Source: BD1-7 clade bacterium
GTDB taxonomy: Bacteria > Pseudomonadota > Gammaproteobacteria > Pseudomonadales > DT-91
Length of the DNA stretch: 64,000 nt
Reading direction: 5' to 3'
Assembly: GCA_902705835.1 (NCBI GenBank)
Contig: CACSIN010000029.1
Coordinates: 142,810 to 206,809, forward strand
Part shown: positions 55,190 through 63,925 of the stretch, piece after piece
Layout: every line of letters starts with the position of its first letter
Numbering within the stretch: position 1 is the stretch's first letter
Notes under the pieces: generated by a model
Seen by the model: the letters and a program-made list of their open reading frames with translations, nothing else
What the model was told of the DNA's origin: nothing
The model's database searches: none
Position numbers and translations under genes: made by a program

Positions 55190-55789
55190 ATGAATACGGA
55201 ATTACTGATCTCTCTAGCGCTATTCGCGCTTTTCATGACCTGCTCGCCGGGACCGAACAATCTGATGCTGATGGCTTCAGGAGCCAACTATGGCTGGCGA
55301 AAGTCGCTCCCTCATATCAGCGGCGTCATTTTAGGCTTTTGCCTGATGGTGATGCTGGTGGGGTTGGGCGTTGAGCAACTGTTTGTGCAATACCCACAGC
55401 TCAATGTACTGCTGCGTATATTTAGCATTAGTTTCTTGCTGTATCTCGCGTGGCGAGTGCTGCGCAGTCATAACAGTGGCAATCAAGATACCGTAACAGG
55501 CCAGCCCATTACATTTTTTCAAGCGATGGCATTTCAATGGGTTAACCCCAAAGCTTGGACAATTGCGCTGACGGCGCTGGGCATGGCAGCAACCCCAGCA
55601 GATCAACACGGCATCCTGATGGTTGTACTTGTTATTGGTGTTTTTAATGCGCTTAGTGCCAATGCCTGGGTCTGTTTTGGCCAGCAAATCGTCCGGTTAC
55701 TGTCTACTGATCGTAACCGCCGGGTCTTTAACTACTGTGTGGCCGGCGGCTTGGTGGCCTCCATCGTGCCGATCTTACTGGAAGCGTGA
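55190..55789 (+). CDS. LysE/RhtB-family amino acid exporter
   Basis: A 199-residue protein with about six helices. The family motif CSPGPNNLMLMASGANYGWR is near the N-terminus and FQWVNPKAWTIAL mid-protein. It exports amino acids from the cytoplasm; the substrate may be the Lrp ligand. Divergent from the lrp-type gene. Confidence 0.92.
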   Translation: MNTELLISLALFALFMTCSPGPNNLMLMASGANYGWRKSLPHISGVILGFCLMVMLVGLGVEQLFVQYPQLNVLLRIFSISFLLYLAWRVLRSHNSGNQDTVTGQPITFFQAMAFQWVNPKAWTIALTALGMAATPADQHGILMVVLVIGVFNALSANAWVCFGQQIVRLLSTDRNRRVFNYCVAGGLVASIVPILLEA

Positions 55790-55867
55790 GCCAGCGTTTG
55801 CAGCGGCACAAAACCACAAAATTCATCGCCGTGGCAGCGATGACCGCACATTGTGATCCATTGAGGA

Positions 55868-55907
55868 AAAACCTGCGTATAATAGGCATTCGTTATACGC
55901 AGGTTTT
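55868..55907. promoter_or_regulatory. Perfect 15-bp inverted repeat over the cbiX promoter and RBS
   Basis: AAAACCTGCGTATAA (55868-55882) and TTATACGCAGGTTTT (55893-55907) are exact inverted copies with a 10-base spacer. The left arm and spacer contain the consensus -10 hexamer TATAAT (55878-55883); the right arm contains AGG, the likely ribosome-binding site, 9 bases before the ATG at 55913. It may be an operator, an RNA hairpin hiding the RBS, or the terminator of the upstream exporter gene. Confidence 0.6.
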
Positions 55908-55912
55908 GCCCT

Positions 55913-56356
55913 ATGGCTTCTGAAAGCGCTTCTGACACTTCATCTGTCAATACTCACGTTATACTGCTCGCCCACGGCAGCCGTGACGCAAACTGGCTGG
56001 ACGCCTTCAGTGATGGTTTGAAACAAATGCAACCGCTATTAGCCTCGCCGGCGAGTGTTGCCTTTATGGAACTGGCCTCCCCCTCTCTGCAAGATGTTGT
56101 GACCGAGCAAGTAAACAACAACGTTGAGCGCTTCTATGTGATTCCGATGTTTTTTGCTGCTGGCAAACATTTATTGGAAGACATCCCTGCGATGATTCGA
56201 GACTTAGAAGCCCTGCATAGCGGCATCAGCATCCAACTGGGCGACCCGATCGGTAAAGATCTCGACTTCTGGACCTTTCTCGCACACCAAATCGACAACC
56301 AATGGCTACCATCCATGGAAGCCGCCGCAAAAAAGCCTGATAGCGCGGCAGCCTAG
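55913..56356 (+). CDS. cbiX: Sirohydrochlorin chelatase-like protein, CbiX/SirB type
   Basis: A 147-residue single-domain chelatase. Metal-binding histidines lie in LLAHGSRDANW and AAGKHLLEDIPAM, the two conserved sites of small CbiX proteins, which insert Co or Fe into sirohydrochlorin. VIPMFFAAG is also typical. Whether it serves cobalamin or sirohaem is unclear because no tetrapyrrole genes are adjacent. An unusual inverted repeat precedes the start. Confidence 0.87.
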   Translation: MASESASDTSSVNTHVILLAHGSRDANWLDAFSDGLKQMQPLLASPASVAFMELASPSLQDVVTEQVNNNVERFYVIPMFFAAGKHLLEDIPAMIRDLEALHSGISIQLGDPIGKDLDFWTFLAHQIDNQWLPSMEAAAKKPDSAAA

Positions 56357-56368
56357 TGCGTTTTCAGT

Positions 56369-57262
56369 TCAGGCATTGTATTCCTGCAACAATTGCGTCA
56401 ATGCGCGTAAACCTCGGCCTTTGTGGCTGATCTTCCAGGCTAGAAAATTTTCCGTTAACGCTCCCTGCGTTATCGCCATCTGACGTAACTCGCCGCTGTC
56501 CAGTAAGGCCTGCACCCGCTTTCGGGGTAAATGCCCCGCCCCCAGCCCCGCGACTATCGCCGCCGTTTTTTGCTCCATGGTTTGTACGTAGATACGTTTG
56601 CCTTCGTCACTGAAACCGGCACTGCGAGCAATACCAACCACGGAGGTATCACGGTTAATAACCCGCCGAATCGACGGTAACACTTCTTCGATACGCTGTT
56701 CGTCACAGGCTATATCTGCCAATGGATGTGACGCAGCGATCACCGGCAACATATCAGCCTGATGCATCGGCACCGCCCGATAACCCATCTGCAAGGGCAC
56801 GGGGCCTGGCGTACCAACAATCAAATCAACCCGATCTTCTGCCAGAGCATCCCATCCGCCATTTAATACGCACTCAACAACATCAACTTCGATATGGCTG
56901 TGGTCATCCAGAAACTCCCTTAGTACCGCAAAAAAGCGCGGATAATCATAAGCGGACTCCAGACCAACCGACAGTTTGGTTTCCCACCCTGTTGCAACCT
57001 CTCTGGCTTTGTCTGCAAGCCATGCGGTGTTGTGCAGAATATGCCGCCCTTCGTCGAGCACCAATAACCCTGCCGGGGTTAACACCGAGCGTCGGCCCTG
57101 ACGTTCAAAAAGTGCAATACCCAACTGTTCTTCAGTTTTTTGTATCAGATAAGACAAAGCAGACGTTGCTTTATTCAATTCCAGCGCAGCTTTAGCAAAA
57201 CTTCCACGCCGATCAATTGTGTCTAGCGTCTCCAAAAGCTCAATAGATATGGGATTTTTCAT
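56369..57262 (-). CDS. LysR-family transcriptional regulator of the azoR operon
   Basis: A 297-residue LysR protein: DNA-binding domain about 1-60 (ETLDTIDRRGSFAKAALELN, LSYLIQKTEEQLGIALFERQ), then the effector domain (LSVGLESAYDYPRFFAVLRE). The ATG at 57262 has GGTGA upstream; a longer frame to 57286 is less likely. It is divergent from azoR, and a 20-bp palindrome between them is a likely binding site. It probably controls azoR, yqjG and pirin in response to quinones or electrophiles. Confidence 0.9.
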   Translation of the reverse strand: MKNPISIELLETLDTIDRRGSFAKAALELNKATSALSYLIQKTEEQLGIALFERQGRRSVLTPAGLLVLDEGRHILHNTAWLADKAREVATGWETKLSVGLESAYDYPRFFAVLREFLDDHSHIEVDVVECVLNGGWDALAEDRVDLIVGTPGPVPLQMGYRAVPMHQADMLPVIAASHPLADIACDEQRIEEVLPSIRRVINRDTSVVGIARSAGFSDEGKRIYVQTMEQKTAAIVAGLGAGHLPRKRVQALLDSGELRQMAITQGALTENFLAWKISHKGRGLRALTQLLQEYNA

Positions 57263-57293
57263 GATTTCACCGAATGTTATCTGCACCTAATCA

Positions 57294-57313
57294 GAACGAA
57301 TATATATTCGTTC
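57294..57313. promoter_or_regulatory. Perfect 20-bp palindrome between lysR and azoR
   Basis: GAACGAA-TATATA-TTCGTTC is an exact 20-bp palindrome 32 bases from the LysR start. Outer repeats GAATGTT (about 57283) and AACATTC (about 57324) surround it, making a nested inverted repeat. This is a strong operator candidate for the divergent LysR regulator. Confidence 0.65.
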
Positions 57314-57421
57314 AATATATCCGAACATTCCAATCAATAAACACCTCTTATTTAGTTTTTTCAGCCCCTTACAATGACAACCATCAACACACAAACACAC
57401 ACTAACCAACGGGGTATCACC

Positions 57422-58015
57422 ATGCGTGTTTTGCATATCCGCTCCAGCGCCCGCACAGACAATGCCAATTCGCGTGCTATCGGCAATTATCTGATTGAGC
57501 AACTCAACATCCGAGCCACCACCCGCGACCTTGCAAGCTCACCACTGCCGCCAATTAGCGCCGAAGATCTTGTTGATTTGCATGCATCCAATAATGTCGA
57601 CAGAGACAGTTTGCAAAAACATTTGGCAATCTCTAACCAACTGATCGACGAGTTGAAATCGGCAGACACGTTGGTGATTGAAGCGCCGCTCTACAATTTT
57701 TCGGTGCCGGTTGTACTTAAGCAGTGGATCGACATGGTCTGCCGTGCAGGCAATACGTTTCGGTATACCGCCGATGGCCCAGAAGGCCTTACCGGCATCA
57801 CGCAGGCTTACATCATAGTAACAACAGGCGGCACCCCCTTGGGCAGCACGATGGATTTTGCCAGCGAATACCTTGCTCATATCTGCCGTTTTATTGGTGT
57901 CACTAACATTGCCATCATTGATGGCTCGGGCTCAAAACGTGAACCTCAGCAAGTGGTTGACGATGCGACAGCACAAATAGATCAATACCTGCAAACCACG
58001 GTAGCCAACATATAA
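57422..58015 (+). CDS. azoR: FMN-dependent NAD(P)H azoreductase/quinone reductase
   Basis: A 197-residue flavodoxin-like protein. FMN-binding segments are RSSARTDNANSRAIGNYL at the N-terminus and APLYNFSVPVVLKQWIDMVC, with IIVTTGGTPLGS near the end. AzoR enzymes reduce quinones and azo compounds by two electrons. The ATG at 57422 has GGGG upstream and gives the normal MRVLHIRSS start; the frame from 57374 is too long. First gene of a three-gene operon. Confidence 0.93.
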   Translation: MRVLHIRSSARTDNANSRAIGNYLIEQLNIRATTRDLASSPLPPISAEDLVDLHASNNVDRDSLQKHLAISNQLIDELKSADTLVIEAPLYNFSVPVVLKQWIDMVCRAGNTFRYTADGPEGLTGITQAYIIVTTGGTPLGSTMDFASEYLAHICRFIGVTNIAIIDGSGSKREPQQVVDDATAQIDQYLQTTVANI

Positions 58016-58037
58016 ATCAACGACGGGAAGACTCATC

Positions 58038-59006
58038 ATGGGACTTTTACAAAACGGCCAGTGGGTCGATAAGTGGTACGACACAAAATCTAGCGATGGG
58101 CAATTTAAACGCACCACGTCGCAGTTTCGCCATTGGCTAACAGCCGACGGCCGGGCCGGACCATCCGGTAAAAATGGATTTAGCGCTGAGAAAGGCCGCT
58201 ATCGGCTCTATGTGTCTCTGGCCTGCCCGTGGGCTCACCGGACATTAATTTTTCGTACGTTAAAACAGCTCGATGAATATATCGATGTGGTCGTGGTTGA
58301 TGCCGTTATGCTCGAAAACGGCTGGGCATTTACCGAGCCCCATGATGGTATGAATTACCTATACCAACTCTATTTGAAAGCCGACCCGACATATGAAGGC
58401 AGAGTCACCGTGCCTGTTTTATGGGACAAAAAACATCAAACTGTTGTCAGCAATGAATCGTCTGAAATCATCCGCATGTTCAATACCGCCTTCAATCATT
58501 TGACCGGTAATACCACGAATTACTATCCGACCACACTGCATACGGCGATCAACGCCATCAATGATCGCGTTTATCACACCATTAACAACGGCGTATATAA
58601 GGCCGGTTTTGCCACCACACAATCAGCCTATGAAACGGCTTTTTATGAACTTTTCGATGCACTTGATTGGATCGAAGACATTCTCAGCCGCCAACGGTAT
58701 CTTACCGGCAATCAGCTTACCGAAGCAGACTGGCGTTTGTTTACTACGTTAATTCGATTTGACGCCGTCTACGTCGGACATTTTAAAACCAACCTCAAAC
58801 GCATCGCTGATTATCCATCCATCAGCGGTTACCTGCGCGAGCTCTATCAACAACCCGGTGTCGCCGAAACCGTTAGCCTAAAGCACATCAAAACACACTA
58901 TTACGCCAGTCACCGCACCATTAATCCGACCGGTATTGTACCCGCAGGCCCTGCACAAGATTTTACCTTACCTCATCACCGTGACGCCGTTGGAGAATCC
59001 GTATGA
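58038..59006 (+). CDS. yqjG: Glutathionyl-hydroquinone reductase (YqjG-like GST)
   Basis: A 322-residue omega/xi-class glutathione transferase. The catalytic cysteine is C63 in LACPWAHRTL. An N-terminal thioredoxin-fold domain contains VPVLWDKKHQTVVSNESSEI and a helical domain YLTGNQLTEADWRLFTTLIR. It reduces glutathionyl-hydroquinones. Second gene of the azoR operon, 22 bases after azoR; its stop overlaps the pirin ATG (ATGA). Confidence 0.94.
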   Translation: MGLLQNGQWVDKWYDTKSSDGQFKRTTSQFRHWLTADGRAGPSGKNGFSAEKGRYRLYVSLACPWAHRTLIFRTLKQLDEYIDVVVVDAVMLENGWAFTEPHDGMNYLYQLYLKADPTYEGRVTVPVLWDKKHQTVVSNESSEIIRMFNTAFNHLTGNTTNYYPTTLHTAINAINDRVYHTINNGVYKAGFATTQSAYETAFYELFDALDWIEDILSRQRYLTGNQLTEADWRLFTTLIRFDAVYVGHFKTNLKRIADYPSISGYLRELYQQPGVAETVSLKHIKTHYYASHRTINPTGIVPAGPAQDFTLPHHRDAVGESV

Positions 59007-59905
59007 GTACTCGTCAGAGAACACTGCATCAAACGCATCAGGCCAAGCCCTCTCAAGACGGTGACGGTGTGATTATTCATCGACTGGCAGGTCGCCATTT
59101 GAATCGAGTGCTAGATCCATTCTTGCTCATCGACGAAATCAATTCCGACAATGCCAAAGACTATATTGGAGGGTTTCCAGAGCACCCACATCGTGGTTTT
59201 GAAACCATTACGTATGTGAAGGCTGGGCTGATTCGACACAGTGACCACATGGGCAATGAAGGTGTGATTGGCCCGGGCGATGTGCAGTGGATGAAAGCCG
59301 GCGCCGGTATCGTTCATTCAGAAATGCCCGAGCAGCAAAACGGCCTCCTACACGGTTTTCAAATTTGGTTAAACTTGCCGGCTAACCAAAAAATGCAGGC
59401 ACCGGATTACCGCGATATTACTGCCGATAGCATCCCCGCCCTGTCACTGCACAACGGCGGCACGATTAAAGTGATCGCTGGCGATCTTGCTATTGATGGA
59501 AAGCAACTCACTGGGCCTATGCCAAAACGCACAACAACGCCCTTGATTGCCGATTTAGAGTTAGCTGCGAGCCAGACGATCCGGCTCACTTTTGAGCAAG
59601 CGTTAAGCGCAACCGCATTGGTTTACAAAGGCAGCACTACAGACCTAAACACCCGCCAAGCAGGTATCTACAGTCACGGTGAATCATTAAGCTTCACCGC
59701 GGGTAGCGAAGGCGCATCAATTCTGTTACTAGCTGGCTTGCCCCTGGCTGAACCCATCGTGCAATACGGCCCCTTTGTAATGAATTCGACTGCCCAGATC
59801 GAACAAACCCTTCGCGATTACCAATCAGGCGCATTTCTGAGCCCGGCCCTGCACCAAAAAGAAGTAAAGACGCGTCCCCTCAAAAAACCCGCAACAACGA
59901 TATAA
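59003..59905 (+). CDS. Pirin-family protein (YhhW-like)
   Basis: A 300-residue bicupin. Metal ligands of the N-terminal cupin are in FPEHPHRGFETITYV and IRHSDH, with the conserved GAGIVHSEMPE. Some pirins cleave quercetin as dioxygenases, others act as redox sensors. Overlap with yqjG and the shared theme of quinones fit a quinone-detoxification operon. A strong terminator follows. Confidence 0.93.
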   Translation: MSTRQRTLHQTHQAKPSQDGDGVIIHRLAGRHLNRVLDPFLLIDEINSDNAKDYIGGFPEHPHRGFETITYVKAGLIRHSDHMGNEGVIGPGDVQWMKAGAGIVHSEMPEQQNGLLHGFQIWLNLPANQKMQAPDYRDITADSIPALSLHNGGTIKVIAGDLAIDGKQLTGPMPKRTTTPLIADLELAASQTIRLTFEQALSATALVYKGSTTDLNTRQAGIYSHGESLSFTAGSEGASILLLAGLPLAEPIVQYGPFVMNSTAQIEQTLRDYQSGAFLSPALHQKEVKTRPLKKPATTI

Positions 59906-59938
59906 ATCATCATCATCAGAACCGATGAGAATGGATAG

Positions 59939-59964
59939 AAAAACGGGGCCTAGGCCCCGTTTTT
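59939..59964. terminator. Bidirectional terminator of the azoR–yqjG–pirin operon
   Basis: AAAAACGGGG (59939-59948) and CCCCGTTTTT (59955-59964) around CCTAGG form a 26-base perfect palindrome with A- and T-tracts. It can also stop the convergent lipoprotein transcript ending at 60042. Confidence 0.9.
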
Positions 59965-60041
59965 ATGATTCTTCACACCATCACAATCTTGTTATTCGGC
60001 TATTTGTGTAACAAACAACCCAGCACTGCAGCGCGAAGAAA

Positions 60042-62204
60042 CTACTCACGCGCCTCTGCATTAACACCCATGGTGAATTTGAGATGGCCGCTAGCGGTAC
60101 TGAAATCATCCGTTGTCACTTTGCCAATCACCGGCGAGCCTTCGATATCAACATTGGGGATATCAATGCTCAACTCAGTCTCAGACAAAAACGGATATAT
60201 CAGGTTAAGGCCGCCTAAAATGATTTCTTTCAGCACGTTATCAGGCACCTTTAATTTCAGCCCACCCAAATGAATCAAACTGCCGGTTTGCTCAAGATCA
60301 TTCACGATGATATTCGGGGTTTGGTTAATGGTCATTTTGAAAACACTGTCTGCAGCACGCATCAATACCCCGGCAGAGATATCCACATCGGCATAAAACA
60401 CCTGCTCCCATTCACCGTCTTTTTTATCAAACACCCGCATTTTTGCGTTACGATAATCAATGGCGGCCTGATTGGTTGTGCTGCCATAAAAACGGATGGT
60501 TCCAGGCCCGGCAGGCACTAACTCCATCTTCCGATCGCCGTCTTTGCCATAGTCACTACCCACTTTATCGGGGCCAAAATGCACTTTAGTATCAGCGAAG
60601 GTTAAGGTCAGGTGAGTCATGCCGATGCTGTAGAGTGTATTTAATCCTTGATTGATCAGGTTACTGTTCACATTCACCTGCAAGTTAGAGTTGCCACCCA
60701 GATAATCGCCTAGCGGTTCGTCGATATAGTACGAGCCCAAACTGCGCACAACATTGTCTGGTGCCTCGCGCACAGCCAACGAGCCGTCGTAAGCCATGTA
60801 CATGGCGTTTGCATCGGTTGTCACCGTTTTGGCGAACGTAACCAGATCAAAGTTATCGCCATCATCGTTCTTGAAATTCATACCGATACGGATCTGTTTA
60901 AGGTTGTTATCCAGTACGCCGCCAATCAGTGCGCGCATTGCGCTTTTCAATATGCCGCTGTCTTTCAAGCTCGCTGCCAGGCTCGAAATCAAACGTCCAG
61001 TCAGTGAATTGTCGGCGCTCGCCAGTGCTTTGGTATCATGCATGGTGATATCAACGGAATCCAACAAATCGACTTTAAATTGCCCGTCAGCCAGGCGCAA
61101 GTCGACGTCACCGGTCACATCCATCGATTCAATCAACAGCTCAGCAAAACCCCAATCCGTTACACAGAATCCAAACTCCAAATTGCGCGCTTTAGACTCA
61201 TACCAATCACGTGGTTTACAAGTGGTGATAATTTGCACTTTGGCGTAAGTACCCACCTGATCTTTATCACCGGATACTGTGCCGTTGTCGGGCGTATGAT
61301 CAATGGTCGGCTGCATATGCATGTCCAACCCAATACGATTACTGACCGACTTATCGAAGGTAAAACTGTTCAAATTGCCCTGACCAATACGAATATCCAA
61401 TAAGCGAATGTAAACATGAGCAACCCCTGCATCCATCGCATACAGCACGTTATCTAAGCCAACGTCACTGAGGGCTTTTGCATCCAGCCGGATATTTTTC
61501 ATTTTGTCGTTGATCAATGGCTTCATACCATCGAGGGCCGATTCACCGAGTTTCAGTTTAAAAACATCACTAATGTTGGCCCCATCTTTGAGGTAGCGGG
61601 TGGTTTCTTCCATGCCGTTTTCATCACGGGCAACGATGGTAAAGATATCGTTCGGCGGGTTATAACTGGTCTCAACCGCCCACTGCCCGTCGACTTTTGT
61701 CGCCGGGGTATCGTTGAGGCTGATACTGACAATGTCACTGGCATCATAAGCCTCAAGGTTGACACTCACCATGCCGTTACCGGCCGAGCAGCCAGCATCG
61801 CCAAAGACACAAGCACTGCTGGGTTGCACAACAGGCCCCTGACTATCAAAACGAAATTTCAAGTTGGTGGCCCGCGCCAAATTCAACGGTTCAATGAGCA
61901 TGGAGTTATCGCCCTGCCTAAGGAAGTCTTTTACATCCGTCAGGCGCAAGCGCATCAGATTCGACGTATATTCAAATTTGTCGCCCACTTTTGAGCCGTT
62001 CAAAAAAACCTGCCGTTCACCGGTATTTTTTGAATAGCGAACCACCAGGTATTCCGGCAGCGTTTGTGCCCCCGGAGGCGCATCATCACCAAAATATTTA
62101 ACGTAGGTTTGCCCACTCTGAATACCTTCGATAGTACCCGGAGCGGTGGGTAAACAACCAGACAACACCAGACTCGTTACCAACAACGTCACGATACGCT
62201 TCAT
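60042..62204 (-). CDS. Large outer-membrane-type lipoprotein, possible BPI/TULIP-like fold
   Basis: A 720-residue protein with lipobox VLSGC (C17). Residues about 45-205 look β-rich and Ig-like. From about 215 the pattern changes to helix-strand units: SALDGMKPLINDKMKNIRL (222-240), LSDVGLDNVLYAMDAGVAHV (245-264) and NLINQGLNTLYSIGMTHLTL (515-534). This helix followed by long β-strand layout recalls lipid-binding TULIP proteins such as BPI, but the resemblance is by eye only. Near the C-terminus, VLKEIILGGLNLIYPFLSET is again helical. Four cysteines lie between 132 and 348. No family recognised with certainty. Monocistronic. Confidence 0.72.
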   Translation of the reverse strand: MKRIVTLLVTSLVLSGCLPTAPGTIEGIQSGQTYVKYFGDDAPPGAQTLPEYLVVRYSKNTGERQVFLNGSKVGDKFEYTSNLMRLRLTDVKDFLRQGDNSMLIEPLNLARATNLKFRFDSQGPVVQPSSACVFGDAGCSAGNGMVSVNLEAYDASDIVSISLNDTPATKVDGQWAVETSYNPPNDIFTIVARDENGMEETTRYLKDGANISDVFKLKLGESALDGMKPLINDKMKNIRLDAKALSDVGLDNVLYAMDAGVAHVYIRLLDIRIGQGNLNSFTFDKSVSNRIGLDMHMQPTIDHTPDNGTVSGDKDQVGTYAKVQIITTCKPRDWYESKARNLEFGFCVTDWGFAELLIESMDVTGDVDLRLADGQFKVDLLDSVDITMHDTKALASADNSLTGRLISSLAASLKDSGILKSAMRALIGGVLDNNLKQIRIGMNFKNDDGDNFDLVTFAKTVTTDANAMYMAYDGSLAVREAPDNVVRSLGSYYIDEPLGDYLGGNSNLQVNVNSNLINQGLNTLYSIGMTHLTLTFADTKVHFGPDKVGSDYGKDGDRKMELVPAGPGTIRFYGSTTNQAAIDYRNAKMRVFDKKDGEWEQVFYADVDISAGVLMRAADSVFKMTINQTPNIIVNDLEQTGSLIHLGGLKLKVPDNVLKEIILGGLNLIYPFLSETELSIDIPNVDIEGSPVIGKVTTDDFSTASGHLKFTMGVNAEARE

Positions 62205-62834
62205 CGATTCACCTCAATTTTTATTGTTGCTGCCTTTATTCAGCTACGTCATGGCGTAATGGCTGAAATAACCTCAGATGGAGGCGGCAGGTCATTGAGT
62301 ACGCATCGTCGCGATCTATCCCCGCTGATCGATAAAACGGTTATTTTTGTAAGATTAACGGTATGTAACGTGAAGATATGGCCCTAAAAAACGCATGAAG
62401 TAATGACGCTTACCCGCCTAAATCACCAAGCTCATGGGCAGATAACACATCGGTATTTCACTTACAGAACGCTGGGAATCTACCACGGTTTTACACGAAA
62501 CTGGTTAAGACAAAAACCACGACATTCATCTAGTCGGCGCTCGGCAGGTCATTGATATGTCACTCAGTGTCGCCTTCGACAATTCGATAATTTGTAGCTT
62601 TCTGTTCTGTCGATTCCTGAAGCGTTAACTTGAAAACGCTGAACATTAGCCCCACTTGTGCCTTCTTGCTTGTCGGCTTTATGAAGGAATCCGTCACCTC
62701 TGGCCGCTTGTAATCAACCAGTTATCTTTTGTGATCTTCACAGCCCTTATGCCGGTGTTTACTCAGGCAAATGCCTGATATATATCATTCTCGAAACGAC
62801 AAATATTACTAATGACTCCAGGGAGGTTCCATCC
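62205..62834. other. Intergenic region, 630 bases, with one inverted repeat
   Basis: The longest gene-free stretch in the window, between divergent genes. I find no coding frame or RNA gene. A short inverted repeat at 62763-62778 lies near the MBL gene and is listed separately. A GGGAGG ribosome-binding site precedes the ATG at 62835. Confidence 0.5.
62763..62778. promoter_or_regulatory. Inverted repeat upstream of the MBL-fold gene
   Basis: TCAGGCA-AA-TGCCTGA, a perfect 7-bp inverted repeat with a two-base spacer, followed by TATATAT. It sits 57 bases before the start and could be an operator at the promoter; too short for an efficient terminator. Confidence 0.45.
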
Positions 62835-63725
62835 ATGTCATATTTTGTCAATGTACCCGCAGCCTTTGGCCGACTCACCATTGCTTGCACACTTCTTGCT
62901 CTTACCAGTATTCAGGCGGTTGCCGATGATTACCGGATCGAAAAGGTCAAAGACAACGTTTATCGCTTTGTTGATGACCGCCACCGTAACGTTTTCATGG
63001 TGACTGAAGACGCCATTATCGCGACAGACCCAATGAACACCCGCGCTGCTACGTGGCTAAAGGCCGAGATGAAAAAACGCTTTAACAAACCCATCAAGTT
63101 TGTTGTGTATAGCCACAATCACACCGATCACGTTTACGGGGGCGAAGTCTTTAAATCGCCAGACACCCGGTTTGTTGCCCAAGAATTGGCGCGTCAGGAT
63201 TTGGCGATCACTCACGCCAATACGGTGATTCCCGATATCACCTTTAAAGATGCCATGCACTTGTATTCCGGTACTAACAATGTGGAGCTCAAATACTGGG
63301 GCGATAACGACGGACGCGGCTCGATCAGTATGTTATTCAAACCCGCCAAAGTCATGTACGTCGTGGATTGGATAGTGCTCGGCCGTATGCCCTGGCAAAA
63401 GCTCTGGAGCTACGACATACAGGGCATGATTAATTCCACCGAAGGCGTATTAAAAGAAGATTTCGATATTTTTGTTGGTGGCCACGGCGAGGTTGGCACC
63501 AAAAAAGATGTACAGGAATCACTAGACTACCTCAAAGACCTGTATGCGGCGGTGATTCAAGGCATGCTGAAAGGTGAATCCCTCGACTACATGAAAACCC
63601 ATATCAAACTCCCCAAATACAAACATCTGGCACACTACGAAGAATGGTTGCCACTCAATATCGAGGGGGTTTATAACAATCTGATGGAAAAATCCGGGCA
63701 AGGTTGGCGGCCGGATTTACCTTAA
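62835..63725 (+). CDS. Secreted MBL-fold metallo-hydrolase
   Basis: A 296-residue β-lactamase-fold protein with a signal peptide (TIACTLLALTSIQAVA-D). The metal motif HNHTDH lies at 94-99 (SHNHTDHVYGGEVF) with further candidate ligands in VVDWIVLG and GGHGEVGT. It acts in the periplasm; substrate unknown, and the sequence does not look like a true carbapenemase. ATG 62835 has GGGAGG upstream. Confidence 0.87.
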   Translation: MSYFVNVPAAFGRLTIACTLLALTSIQAVADDYRIEKVKDNVYRFVDDRHRNVFMVTEDAIIATDPMNTRAATWLKAEMKKRFNKPIKFVVYSHNHTDHVYGGEVFKSPDTRFVAQELARQDLAITHANTVIPDITFKDAMHLYSGTNNVELKYWGDNDGRGSISMLFKPAKVMYVVDWIVLGRMPWQKLWSYDIQGMINSTEGVLKEDFDIFVGGHGEVGTKKDVQESLDYLKDLYAAVIQGMLKGESLDYMKTHIKLPKYKHLAHYEEWLPLNIEGVYNNLMEKSGQGWRPDLP

Positions 63726-63925
63726 AAGTAGTGAACAATGGAGTTAAGACTTCGGCCCCTGGCTCCATCCTTATCATCACAACGCAGCTCGTATCAAAAA
63801 ACGATTCAGAATTCCTCAACCTATGCGCTTAACAATCCATACTAGGAATCAGCTCCGTACTTGAGTATGCGATAGATCCTTCCTAGAGTGACAGAATAGC
63901 CCGCTCGCATCAGAGACTGTCACGG

